Positions 1-6,908 of a DNA stretch of 18,379 nt are shown in pieces. The DNA is from DATHXC01 sp041662005 (lineage in GTDB: Bacteria; Pseudomonadota; Gammaproteobacteria; Burkholderiales; Methylophilaceae). The stretch is taken from the NCBI GenBank assembly GCA_041662005.1, contig JBAZTJ010000042.1, positions 1 to 18,379 on the forward strand, written 5' to 3'. Position numbers and translations under genes: made by a program. The notes below the pieces were generated by a model. That model did not search any database. It saw only the letters and a list, made by a program, of their open reading frames with translations, and was not told the DNA's origin. The first letter of the stretch is position 1. The number at the start of each line of letters is the position of its first letter.

Positions 1-166
1 GATTGCCATAGTTGTCGGTATACTCAACCACAGGCACGCTAGGCTTCAAGGTATAAGACTCTCGCGCCACCCATTGATGCGGCCCGCTACGCGGCCTCAG
101 CATCAGGATAAAGGGCGTATCTATGCTCACATCAAAGGTAATATCACATCCAGTACGAAGCCACAC
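1..166 (-). CDS. Transglutaminase-like family protein, N-terminal part (runs off the window)
   Basis: Reading the minus strand from a GTG at 166 gives an open frame to the window edge (about 55 residues). It begins MWLRTGCDITFDV and continues with ILMLRPRSGPHQWVARE and VVEYTDNYGN. This matches the start of the bacterial transglutaminase-like N-terminal domain, an all-beta region that precedes a Cys-His-Asp protease or transglutaminase core in cytosolic proteins. The core lies outside the window, so catalytic residues cannot be checked. The GTG start is supported by an AGGA eight bases upstream and by an in-frame TAA just before it. A -10-like TAGAAT lies about 40 bases upstream. The family assignment rests on recognising the conserved LMLRPRSG and EYTDxYGN segments. 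Confidence 0.72.
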   Translation of the reverse strand, partial: MWLRTGCDITFDVSIDTPFILMLRPRSGPHQWVARESYTLKPSVPVVEYTDNYGN

Positions 167-207
167 AGCCGTTTTCCTTTATAGATCTAAATATTGCCGA
201 ACAGCGC

Positions 208-235
208 ATTCTATCGCGCTTTTGCCACAGCCAAC
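208..235 (-). promoter_or_regulatory. Possible sigma-70 promoter for the transglutaminase-like gene
   Basis: On the minus strand a TAGAAT (208-213) sits 16 bases downstream of GTTGGC (230-235). The -10 is good and the -35 is weak. It is 42 bases upstream of the GTG start, which suits a short leader. Confidence 0.35.
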
Positions 236-426
236 CCGAAACAATTATTACTGCTAGCGCAGGCTGCGGAAATAGGATAATTCAGGACTTTGCTGTAAGT
301 GTTTACCTACATGCCTGCTACTGGAATATTTATCGAGATGGCCGTTGAGTGGCTAAATGGGATAACTGAGTACGGGAAACTAAAGTAGAAGGTTTTTGTG
401 CTGAAGGGTTGAGCATGGATAAGGTT
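236..426. other. Intergenic stretch without recognisable genes
   Basis: Together with the promoter stretch before it, this separates the transglutaminase-like gene from the next minus-strand gene. No convincing ORF, tRNA or terminator is visible. The short open frames here lack ribosome binding sites and protein-like composition. Confidence 0.5.
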
Positions 427-714
427 TCAGTCGGTCTCAATGATAAGACCATAATAGCCATATCGTCGGAAGCGCCCATACCGTTTGGAATTCAGGGTTA
501 CCCCCGCGCATGCAGCATCGTCATGGCAATCATATGTCACCAGGAACTCACGTTTGCCGGCAAACAAAGGGGGCAGGCTACGCTTCTCTACCGATGCAAT
601 TTTTACATGCTCACCAAGAAAACTATTTAGCTTTGTAACCACTTCACTATCTGGGGTGGACGCCGAAATTTCATCCAGCACTTGGAGAAAATTCTGAGCG
701 AGTGAACTATTCAT
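427..714 (-). CDS. Hypothetical protein, 95 residues
   Basis: I do not recognise this protein. It starts MNSSLAQNFLQVLDEIS and ends RYGYYGLIIETD, with no signal peptide and no membrane segment, so it is probably cytosolic. The first half looks helical; the second half is rich in Tyr, Arg and Gly and includes RYGRFRRYGYYG. The ATG at 714 has only a weak purine tract upstream (AGAAAG). It follows the XRE regulator at 811-1038 on the same strand after a 96-base gap and could be its downstream partner. The antisense frames over this region are less protein-like, which favours the minus strand. It could also be a remnant of a longer gene. Confidence 0.5.
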   Translation of the reverse strand: MNSSLAQNFLQVLDEISASTPDSEVVTKLNSFLGEHVKIASVEKRSLPPLFAGKREFLVTYDCHDDAACAGVTLNSKRYGRFRRYGYYGLIIETD

Positions 715-810
715 GCGACTTTCTAAGTTTAAGGTACTTACTCAATACAAAACAAACTGGCTTTACACAAAATCCCCTTGGCTGCATGGGAAACCAGGCG
801 TGACATGTAT

Positions 811-1038
811 TTAATCCAGGGACACTTCTACCAGCGCCACCATTTCACTCGGTTTAATGGACAAGGCTTTGGAAAGGTGACAAATTGTCAGTAGTGAAGG
901 CTGCCTTTTGCCGCGCTCAAGCATAGATACAAAGCTTCTATCCAGGCCGGACTGCAGCGCGATGTACTCTTGCGAAAACCCTGCCTTCTCTCTTTGCTGC
1001 TTCAAAACTAGCCCAAACTTGATAGATATATCAGCCAT
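811..1038 (-). CDS. XRE-family helix-turn-helix transcriptional regulator, 75 residues
   Basis: A single-domain DNA-binding regulator of the Cro/CI (XRE) type. Residues about 9-64 form the five-helix HTH: VLKQQREKAGFSQEYIALQ, the recognition-helix region SGLDRSFVSMLERG, and KRQPSLLTICHLSKALSI. No effector domain follows. I take the ATG at 1038 (MADISIKF) as the start, because the open frame upstream begins only with a TTG in an A/T-rich run. It is divergent from the XRE-PAS gene at 1249, and the region between them holds two copies of ACTATTGyC and is the likely operator. It is closely related to the two other XRE proteins nearby, with the same LDR-(S/T)(F/Y)-(V/I)S-(M/L)LER core. Autoregulation is likely for such small XRE proteins but is inferred here. 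Confidence 0.85.
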   Translation of the reverse strand: MADISIKFGLVLKQQREKAGFSQEYIALQSGLDRSFVSMLERGKRQPSLLTICHLSKALSIKPSEMVALVEVSLD

Positions 1039-1084
1039 TGATTCGTCGTTTCCATTCAAAAAAACCTGTGATGGATGCTAACCA

Positions 1085-1115
1085 ACTATTGCCTTTTTAT
1101 GAACGGACTATTGTC
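1085..1115. promoter_or_regulatory. Candidate operator: direct repeat ACTATTGyC
   Basis: ACTATTGCC (1085-1093) and ACTATTGTC (1107-1115) lie 22 bases apart, about two helical turns, between the divergent XRE genes. The second copy is part of AACGGACTATTGTC, which recurs exactly at 2207-2220 upstream of the third XRE gene. Confidence 0.45.
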
Positions 1116-1155
1116 ACCTTGACGCATTTATCTTAACCCTGTCGCTAATACGCAT

Positions 1156-1178
1156 CGCCGGCTAAGCAGGCGTTTTTT
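1156..1178 (+). terminator. Terminator-like hairpin in the leader of the XRE-PAS gene
   Basis: CGCC (1156-1159) pairs with GGCG (1169-1172), with an inner GC/GC pair around TAA, and six T's follow at 1173-1178. It lies about 70 bases before the ATG at 1249, so it would act as an attenuator, or would stop transcripts entering from the operator region. Confidence 0.4.
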
Positions 1179-1248
1179 AATGTGATTTTTAAAAACTTAA
1201 GGAGTAATATATCTAATTAGCCTTGTCGTCATAAAAATAAGGTGCACC

Positions 1249-1881
1249 ATGATTAAAAGCTCAGCTTTTAGCGTAGTACTGAAAAGACTCAGGAAACAAC
1301 TTGGTGTTTCGCAAGAGGTGCTTGCCCAAGAGGCTGGCCTGGATAGAACTTACATATCCCTGCTTGAACGTGGCGCACGTTCCCCCAGCCTCATCACTAT
1401 TACGCTGCTCGCAAAATCCCTGCAGATACAGCCTTCAGAGCTATTGCGGATGATAGAGGCAGAAAATAAAAACCACTCTTCTGTGTTTGACGTATCTCCC
1501 TCCATCAATGACGACGCCCAACGGCTATCTGAAATCATCAACTCAGGGCGTGTCATGGTGTACGCGTGCGAGCCGGACTCAAACTACCATGTCACGTTCA
1601 TCAGCAATAATGTGACTAAGCAACTGGGCTTTAATCGAGATGAAGTACTGAATGTCGAAGGTTTCTGGAAAGACCATATCCATAAGGCCGATCTGCATAA
1701 AATTACTAATCGTTTGGCGCGGCTGTTAAAACATGAATATCAAACCGACGAATACCGGATGGAAACACCCAACGGTGAGTGGCGCCTGATCGCGGATGAG
1801 TCGATGCTAATCCGTGATGAGTCTGGAATGCCCAAAGAAATCATAGGCTTTCTTTCAGACGTGAGCGATGTCATTAAATAG
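1249..1881 (+). CDS. XRE-family regulator with C-terminal PAS domain, 210 residues
   Basis: The N-terminal residues 8-63 form an XRE helix-turn-helix (LKRLRKQLGVSQEVLAQ, GLDRTYISLLERG, RSPSLITITLLAKSL). After a linker of about 30 residues, residues 100-208 form a PAS fold of the PAS_3 type: YACEPDSNYHVTFISNN, LGFNRDEVLN, FWKDHIHKADLHK, YRMETPNGEWRLIADES and a closing IIGFLSDVSDVIK. PAS domains of this type bind small ligands, haem or flavin or mediate dimerisation; nothing here identifies the ligand. The protein is probably a cytosolic sensor-regulator. The ATG has AAGGTG five bases upstream. It is divergent from the XRE gene at 811-1038 and convergent with the one at 1894-2124, and all three share the HTH core. 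PAS domains are far commoner on histidine kinases than fused directly to a small XRE domain. Confidence 0.87.
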   Translation: MIKSSAFSVVLKRLRKQLGVSQEVLAQEAGLDRTYISLLERGARSPSLITITLLAKSLQIQPSELLRMIEAENKNHSSVFDVSPSINDDAQRLSEIINSGRVMVYACEPDSNYHVTFISNNVTKQLGFNRDEVLNVEGFWKDHIHKADLHKITNRLARLLKHEYQTDEYRMETPNGEWRLIADESMLIRDESGMPKEIIGFLSDVSDVIK

Positions 1882-1893
1882 TCGTAAACACAG

Positions 1894-2124
1894 TCAGAAC
1901 CCTGCCGTTTCAGATTCAATCAAGCCTATGAACTCAGACGCCTTAAAACCAAGGGCAAGGGATATTTTCATCACAGTGCCTAAACTAGGCTGCCGTAAAT
2001 TGCGCTCAAGCATCGAGATATACGTCCTGTCCAGCTCCGTCATAAAAGCCAACTCTTGCTGAGAGATCCCCTTTTGCGCCCGTAGGCTTTTCAGTGTTTT
2101 GCCGTAAATACCTAGGTCAAACAT
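1894..2124 (-). CDS. XRE-family helix-turn-helix transcriptional regulator, 76 residues
   Basis: A single-domain XRE regulator, residues 7-62 covering the HTH (LKSLRAQKGISQQELAF, ELDRTYISMLER, LRQPSLGTVMKISLALGF). The open frame extends upstream to a TTG at 2184, but the ATG at 2124 (MFDLGIYGKTLK) aligns with the starts of the two other XRE proteins here. An AAGG lies 11 bases upstream of it. The gene converges on the XRE-PAS gene with a 12-base gap. Upstream, at 2196-2220, is a near-perfect palindrome that probably serves as its operator. A one-domain protein of this size usually acts as a dimeric repressor; its targets are not visible. Confidence 0.83.
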   Translation of the reverse strand: MFDLGIYGKTLKSLRAQKGISQQELAFMTELDRTYISMLERNLRQPSLGTVMKISLALGFKASEFIGLIESETAGF

Positions 2125-2195
2125 ATCGCAAAATGGCCTTGAGGTTGAAAATTTTCGTTCCGCAAGGGTAGTGGCTGACTCCAATCATGACAACA

Positions 2196-2220
2196 GACAA
2201 GAGTCCAACGGACTATTGTC
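2196..2220. promoter_or_regulatory. Candidate operator palindrome upstream of the third XRE gene
   Basis: GACAAGAGTCC and GGACTATTGTC flank a 3-base AAC. The arms match at 10 of 11 positions when reverse-complemented. The right arm with its flank is the word AACGGACTATTGTC shared with 1102-1115. It lies 72-96 bases upstream of the ATG at 2124 and also precedes the plus-strand membrane protein at 2347. Confidence 0.5.
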
Positions 2221-2346
2221 CACCTGCCGGTAAGCCGCCTAAGTAAAAGGACTGAGGCATGCAGCCATGACAAAGTGTAAAAACATGTATCCACAAAAAC
2301 CTATTCCACCATTTAGCATCAAACCAGCAAAAGAGGAGGAATACAC

Positions 2347-2571
2347 ATGCTATTAATATTTTTTGGCCTGCTGCTGGCAATTTTGCCACTAGTGATGACC
2401 ACCGCATTTCCTCACCTGATGGTCGTGAGCATATACAGTAGCCTGGTGTTTTTAGCAGCGCTGGCATGGGCAGTTCTGGTGATCACCATCATTGCGCGGC
2501 GCCAAAGGATTGCCGACTGGCGGGCGACACGCAGGTTGCGTAAGCATGCCAAAAAGGCTGCTCTAAAATAA
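2347..2571 (+). CDS. Small two-helix membrane protein, 74 residues
   Basis: I do not recognise the family. The protein has two hydrophobic helices, residues about 1-21 (MLLIFFGLLLAILPLVMTTA) and 24-48. It ends in a strongly basic cytoplasmic tail (ARRQRIADWRATRRLRKHAKKAALK) that fits the positive-inside rule with the tail in the cytoplasm. The start is well defined: AGGAGG lies seven bases before the ATG, the strongest ribosome binding site in the window, which suggests high translation. It converges on the cytochrome gene that ends at 2633. Nothing ties it to that operon or to the regulators, except that the palindrome at 2196-2220 is upstream. Confidence 0.7.
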   Translation: MLLIFFGLLLAILPLVMTTAFPHLMVVSIYSSLVFLAALAWAVLVITIIARRQRIADWRATRRLRKHAKKAALK

Positions 2572-2632
2572 GCCTATAAAACATTTATCACGCTTAACCA
2601 GCAACAATCACCGGTTATCTCTTAATCAAATT

Positions 2633-3925
2633 TCAGTGCGCCGAAGGCGGTAACTTTCTGATCTTAGTCACGGCTTTTGCCTCAGTTGCCGGCAGATTGT
2701 GGTTCCAGCTTGCCTGCATAAAGCTCACCAGATGGGCGACCTGCTCATCGTTAAGCACTGTACGGAATTTCGGCATATTGTAAGGTGCCGCAATGCCTTG
2801 TGGTCGCAACTGTGGTGAGCCGTTGAGCACGACATTAATCAGCGATGAAGGATCGGGGTCCATCAATGCCGGGTTGCCCGCAAGTGGTGATAGATATGGC
2901 GCAACACCCTTACCATTGGCCCCGTGGCAATCCAGACAATATTGCTGGTACAAGCGGGCACCTGCATATTTTGTTGGTTGTTTGAGTTGTGCCAGCGTAT
3001 CTTCTGGCTTGTACTGATAAGGCGTTTGACCTTTATCTCCTGCTGCTGGCAGCGTTTTCAGGTATTTCGATATGGCGGTCAAGTCCGGCATAGTCATCGC
3101 CTCGGTACTGTTATTGATGACGGTGGTCATGGTGCCAAAGGCAGAGCTGTGCTGGTTGGCGCCGTATTTCAGGTAAATCGTGATGTCATCTTCTGACCAG
3201 CGACCCAGTCCGGTATTATGGTCGCCGGCTAGATTGCTGGCAGACCAGCCTTCTAGCGTTGCGCCGGTGAGGAATTTTTTACGCGTTTCATCCAGTGCTT
3301 TTTCCTGGAATGCGAATCCGCGCGGGGTATGGCAAGCACCACAATGGCCAAGGCCTTGTACCAGATAAGCGCCACGGTTCCAGCTCACATCCTGCTTGGG
3401 GTTAGGCTTATAAACACCCTCTTTGAGGAAAACAAAATTCCAGGCAGCCAAAGGCCAGCGTGCATTTAAAGGCCATGGGATCTCGCTTTGTTTGTTAGCC
3501 TGTTTGACGGGTTTTACTCCCTTCATAAAGTACACATACATAAAATGAATGTCTTCATCACTCACCTTGGTGTAGGAGGGATAAGGCATGGCCGGGTATA
3601 AATGATGGCCATCTTTAGCCAGGCCCTTGCGCACGGCCTTGGCAAAATCTGCCTCGGAGTAGCGCCCTATACCAGTGGTGTCGTCTGGCGTGATATTGGT
3701 AGCGTAGATCGCTCCCAACGGCGTGAGCATAGGCAGACCACCTGCAAACTCCTTACCATGTGGCGCAGTGTGGCAAGACACACAATCGCCGACCTTGGCC
3801 AGATAAGCGCCTTTACTGATGGCATCCCGATCATCTGCCTGAGCAAAGGTGGCAACAGCCAGCATTAACACACTGGCAAGCAGTCGAATATATCGGCTAG
3901 TAATGTATTGGCGAGGGAAGCTCAT
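2633..3925 (-). CDS. Tri-haem cytochrome c subunit of a molybdenum aldehyde dehydrogenase-type complex, 430 residues
   Basis: A periplasmic c-type cytochrome that accepts electrons from the molybdenum hydroxylase encoded just upstream and passes them to the respiratory chain. A Sec signal peptide covers about residues 1-30 (cleavage near FAQA). Three CxxCH haem sites are visible: CVSCH at 48-52, CGACH at 195-199 and CLDCH at 330-334. Candidate axial Met residues lie in LYPAMPYPSY and YNMPKF. Length and spacing match the tri-haem subunits of alcohol, gluconate and aldehyde dehydrogenases (AdhB type). The start at 3925 has AAGGA five bases upstream, overlapping the end of the previous gene's stop codon, so the genes are closely coupled. 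It is third and last in the operon. No clear C-terminal membrane anchor is visible. Confidence 0.93.
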   Translation of the reverse strand: MSFPRQYITSRYIRLLASVLMLAVATFAQADDRDAISKGAYLAKVGDCVSCHTAPHGKEFAGGLPMLTPLGAIYATNITPDDTTGIGRYSEADFAKAVRKGLAKDGHHLYPAMPYPSYTKVSDEDIHFMYVYFMKGVKPVKQANKQSEIPWPLNARWPLAAWNFVFLKEGVYKPNPKQDVSWNRGAYLVQGLGHCGACHTPRGFAFQEKALDETRKKFLTGATLEGWSASNLAGDHNTGLGRWSEDDITIYLKYGANQHSSAFGTMTTVINNSTEAMTMPDLTAISKYLKTLPAAGDKGQTPYQYKPEDTLAQLKQPTKYAGARLYQQYCLDCHGANGKGVAPYLSPLAGNPALMDPDPSSLINVVLNGSPQLRPQGIAAPYNMPKFRTVLNDEQVAHLVSFMQASWNHNLPATEAKAVTKIRKLPPSAH

Positions 3926-3934
3926 CGAGATCCT

Positions 3935-6154
3935 TTATGCATTTTGCAGTTGATTTCCGATTGGCAGGGTTCTGATGCGTTTGCCAGTGGCCGCGAATAC
4001 CGCGTTGGTCAATGCCGCACCAATGGCGGCCGTGCCCGGCTCGCCGATTCCGCCTGGTGCTTCAGCACTGGGAATCAGGTGGACTTCTATCCTGGGCGCC
4101 TCATTGATGCGCAACATGCGGTAATCGTTAAAGTTGTTCTGCTCCACCCGACCATGCTTGATGGTGATTTCGTTATAAAGTGCAGCGGTCAGCCCGAAAA
4201 TCACGCCACCCTCGATTTGCGCGATGACGGTATTCGGGTTCACCACCATGCCGCAATCCACGGCACATACCACGCGCTCAACTTTCACTTCCCCCTGATC
4301 ATTGACGCTGACTTCCACCACCATACCGAGGAAACTGCCAAAGGCATGCATCGCAGATACGCCACGGCCCCGCCCCGTGCTCACAGCCTTACCCCAATCA
4401 CTTTTCTCTGCCGCCAACTCCAGCGCGGTTTTAAGCCGTGGCGTTTTACCCAGGAGGTCGAGCCGGTATTTGACCGGGTCGATTTTCGCCAGCGCAGCCA
4501 GCTCATCAATAAAGCTTTCTACCACGAAGGTGCCGCGGGTAGGCCCAACACCGCGCCAGAATGCAGTCGGCACGTCGCGTGGCTCCTGCCGCACGTAATC
4601 CACGTAGATATTGGGCAGGTCGTATGGCGGCTCGGATGAGACTTCCACCGCATCCGGGTCTACCCCGTTCTTGATGCCCTCCGGTGAGAACCGCGCCACA
4701 ATGGAGGAACCAACAATACGGTGCGTCCAGGCAATGGGCTTGCCTTTGGCATCCAGCCCTGCAGAAATGCGGTCGTAATAATAGGGGCGGAACATATCGT
4801 GCTGAATATCTTCCTCACGTGTCCAGATCACCTTCACAGGTCCTTTCACCTGCATGGCGATTTTAACGGCCTGCACCACCCCATCGAACTCTAGGCGACG
4901 GCCAAAGCCACCACCAATGAGGTAGTTGTGTAAGCGCACTTTTTCCAATGGGATACCGGCAGTCTTGGCTGCCATGCCTTGAGCAAAGGTAGGGATTTGC
5001 GTGCCCACCCAGATATCACAACCCTCCGGGCCGATCTGCACCGTACAGTTCATGGGCTCCATGGTGGCATGCGCCAGGAATGGCTGCTGATAGACCACAT
5101 TTAGCGTTTTATCTGCCTTACTGTAAGCCTTAGCCGCATTACCATCACGGCGTGCCACGGCGCCAGTCTTGTTGGCGGCTTGCCTGAGATCCGCAACTAA
5201 ATCTGCCGTGCTCACATGGCTGCTTTTACCTTCATCCCACTTGATATCGAGCGCACCCAGACCTCGCTTGGCGGCCCAGGTATTGGTTGCTATCACCGCG
5301 ACGGCATTATCCACTTTGACCACTTGCAGCACACCCGGCATCTTAAGCGCACGACTATCATCCACCCCAAGCAGCTTGCCACCAAACACTGGGCTGGTCG
5401 CAATCACCGCAAACTTCATACCGGGGATCTGCGCATCGATCCCAAACTTAGCCAAGCCATTCACTTTATCCGGGCTATCCAGTCGGCGCGCTGGTGTACC
5501 AATCAGTTTAAAATCCTTGGGGTCCTTTAATGTGACTGTTTTCGGCACAGCTAGCGTTGCCGCTACTTTCACCAGGTCGCCATAGCCCAACTTGCGTCCG
5601 CTGGCATCGTGTATCACCTGCCCGGATTGCGCATGGCAACTGGCTGGATCAACCTTCCACGTCTTGGCGGCCGCTGCGATCAGCAAGGTACGGCAAGCGG
5701 CACCCGCTTGGCGCATGGGTTGCCACAAGGTGCGTATGGAAGTAGAACCACCCGTCACCTGCGCGCCCAGCATAGCGTCAGCATATAGTTTGTCGTTAGG
5801 CGGCGCATGCTGCAGCGTTACTTTATCCAGGTCAACTTCCAGTTCTTCCGCAATCAGCATGGGGATAGAGGTATACACGCCCTGCCCCATTTCTACCTTG
5901 GACATAATCAGCGTGACCTGGCCTGCGCTGTTGATTTCTATAAAAGCATTCGGGGAGAAAACCGCTTTACCCGAGCCGCCCTCACTATAGGCTTGTGAAG
6001 GCTTACCCTCACTGACTGCCGGGAAACTGATGCCCAGCAACATGCCCCCACCCGCGGTGGCGCTCACAGTAGCTGCCAGCTTGAGAAAGTTACGACGGGG
6101 TAGATTGGGTACGGTATGGCTACTAACCAATGCTTGGATCAAGCCTTGCGACAT
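3935..6154 (-). CDS. Molybdopterin-binding large subunit, xanthine dehydrogenase family (IorB / aldehyde dehydrogenase type), 739 residues
   Basis: Catalytic subunit of a molybdenum hydroxylase that inserts a water-derived oxygen into an aldehyde or N-heterocycle; the substrate cannot be read from the sequence. A twin-arginine signal with PRRNFLKLAATVSA (RR at 20-21) sends the folded, cofactor-loaded enzyme to the periplasm. The cofactor-binding GGGFGRR is at 414-420 and WRGVGP at 533-538. GIGEPGTAAIG near the C-terminus supplies the catalytic-base glutamate of the family (about E705). The frame is open 20 codons further upstream, but the ATG at 6154 has GGAG seven bases before it and begins one base after the small-subunit stop codon. 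It is the middle gene of the operon. No XdhC-type maturation factor is encoded nearby. Confidence 0.93.
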   Translation of the reverse strand: MSQGLIQALVSSHTVPNLPRRNFLKLAATVSATAGGGMLLGISFPAVSEGKPSQAYSEGGSGKAVFSPNAFIEINSAGQVTLIMSKVEMGQGVYTSIPMLIAEELEVDLDKVTLQHAPPNDKLYADAMLGAQVTGGSTSIRTLWQPMRQAGAACRTLLIAAAAKTWKVDPASCHAQSGQVIHDASGRKLGYGDLVKVAATLAVPKTVTLKDPKDFKLIGTPARRLDSPDKVNGLAKFGIDAQIPGMKFAVIATSPVFGGKLLGVDDSRALKMPGVLQVVKVDNAVAVIATNTWAAKRGLGALDIKWDEGKSSHVSTADLVADLRQAANKTGAVARRDGNAAKAYSKADKTLNVVYQQPFLAHATMEPMNCTVQIGPEGCDIWVGTQIPTFAQGMAAKTAGIPLEKVRLHNYLIGGGFGRRLEFDGVVQAVKIAMQVKGPVKVIWTREEDIQHDMFRPYYYDRISAGLDAKGKPIAWTHRIVGSSIVARFSPEGIKNGVDPDAVEVSSEPPYDLPNIYVDYVRQEPRDVPTAFWRGVGPTRGTFVVESFIDELAALAKIDPVKYRLDLLGKTPRLKTALELAAEKSDWGKAVSTGRGRGVSAMHAFGSFLGMVVEVSVNDQGEVKVERVVCAVDCGMVVNPNTVIAQIEGGVIFGLTAALYNEITIKHGRVEQNNFNDYRMLRINEAPRIEVHLIPSAEAPGGIGEPGTAAIGAALTNAVFAATGKRIRTLPIGNQLQNA

Positions 6155-6155
6155 G

Positions 6156-6614
6156 TCAGGCTCCTTCTTTTGCTGCGTGCTTGATAGCAGCGCGAATGCG
6201 GGGGTATGTGCCACAGCGGCAAATATTGCCAGCCATCGCAGCGTCTATTTGTGCATCATCCGGATTAGGCGTATGGCTCAGCAAGGCAGCGGCTGACATG
6301 ATCTGGCCTGACTGGCAATAACCACATTGCACGACGTCGAGATCCAGCCAGGCCTGCTGCACCTTTTTACCACTGGCACTCTCGCCCACGGCCTCTATCG
6401 TAGTGACGTTCTGATCGCCCACCGCAGAAATCGGCAACACGCATGAGCGCGTCGCCTTGCCATCAATATGCACCGTGCAAGCCCCGCACTGGGCTACCCC
6501 GCAACCGAACTTGGTGCCGGTTAAACCCACAACATCACGAATCACCCAAAGCAGCGGCGTATCGCCGGGGACATCCACTTGGTGAGGTACACCATTGATA
6601 TTGAGGGTCGCCAT
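6156..6614 (-). CDS. [2Fe-2S] small subunit of the molybdenum hydroxylase (IorA type), 152 residues
   Basis: Relays electrons from the molybdenum centre to the cytochrome. The N-terminal plant-ferredoxin fold binds one cluster through C38, C43, C46 and C58 (GCGVAQCGACTVHIDG and SCVLP). The C-terminal four-helix domain binds the second through C97, C100, C132 and C134 (QCGYCQSGQ and ICRCGTYPRI). All eight ligands are present and the length is normal for the family. There is no signal peptide; family members are carried to the periplasm on the Tat signal of the large subunit. The frame extends upstream without homology, and I chose the ATG at 6614 because AAGGA lies seven bases before it and the protein then starts at the usual point (MATLNINGV). 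It is the first gene of the operon. Confidence 0.94.
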   Translation of the reverse strand: MATLNINGVPHQVDVPGDTPLLWVIRDVVGLTGTKFGCGVAQCGACTVHIDGKATRSCVLPISAVGDQNVTTIEAVGESASGKKVQQAWLDLDVVQCGYCQSGQIMSAAALLSHTPNPDDAQIDAAMAGNICRCGTYPRIRAAIKHAAKEGA

Positions 6615-6777
6615 AGTTGGGTCCTTAAGAGGTTGGGCTGGATAAAAACTTGCTTCAACTGAGGGACACCAACCAAGCCAATTTAGTTGCCATATCATTT
6701 CCAATAGCAGCTTCAGGCACAACCCCACATAAGTAAACATTGAGTGCGAAGAAATGCACAGAAACTATAAGCTTATA

Positions 6778-6837
6778 TATGAGTATATTTGCTCTACGAC
6801 CTTGAAAAGCTTGTGGTTAAGAAACTAAATACTCATA
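6778..6837. promoter_or_regulatory. Inverted repeat in the divergent promoter region
   Basis: TATGAGTAT (6778-6786) and ATACTCATA (6829-6837) are exact reverse complements, 42 bases apart. The region lies between the molybdenum operon (minus) and the two-gene unit (plus). The right arm overlaps a -10-like CATAAT, and the left arm overlaps a minus-strand TATACT. Confidence 0.35.
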
Positions 6838-6839
6838 AT
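6811..6839 (+). promoter_or_regulatory. Candidate sigma-70 promoter of the two-gene AT-rich unit
   Basis: TTGTGG (6811-6816) and CATAAT (6834-6839) are separated by 17 bases. Transcription would start near 6846, about 60 bases before the ATG at 6909. Confidence 0.4.
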
Positions 6840-6908
6840 CAAGAAATCTAGTAATTGGTTGAAATAAAAAAATAATTAGCTGTTAGTCGTCATTTAAAGG
6901 GGAAATAA

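Noticed and set aside
409..630. Plus-strand frame of 73 codons over the 95-residue gene
   Set aside because: It has no ribosome binding site and a less protein-like composition than the minus-strand frame.
1199..1204. AAGGAG resembling a strong ribosome binding site
   Set aside because: No start codon follows at a suitable distance; the next gene starts 45 bases later with its own site.
2595..2617. TAACC/GGTTA inverted repeat between convergent genes
   Set aside because: The stem is only 5 bp with a long loop and no T-run; too weak to call a terminator.
3908..4639. Long plus-strand open frame of 243 codons
   Set aside because: It lies antisense to the well-supported molybdopterin subunit gene and reads as His/Arg-rich sequence without any domain; it is a GC-skew shadow.
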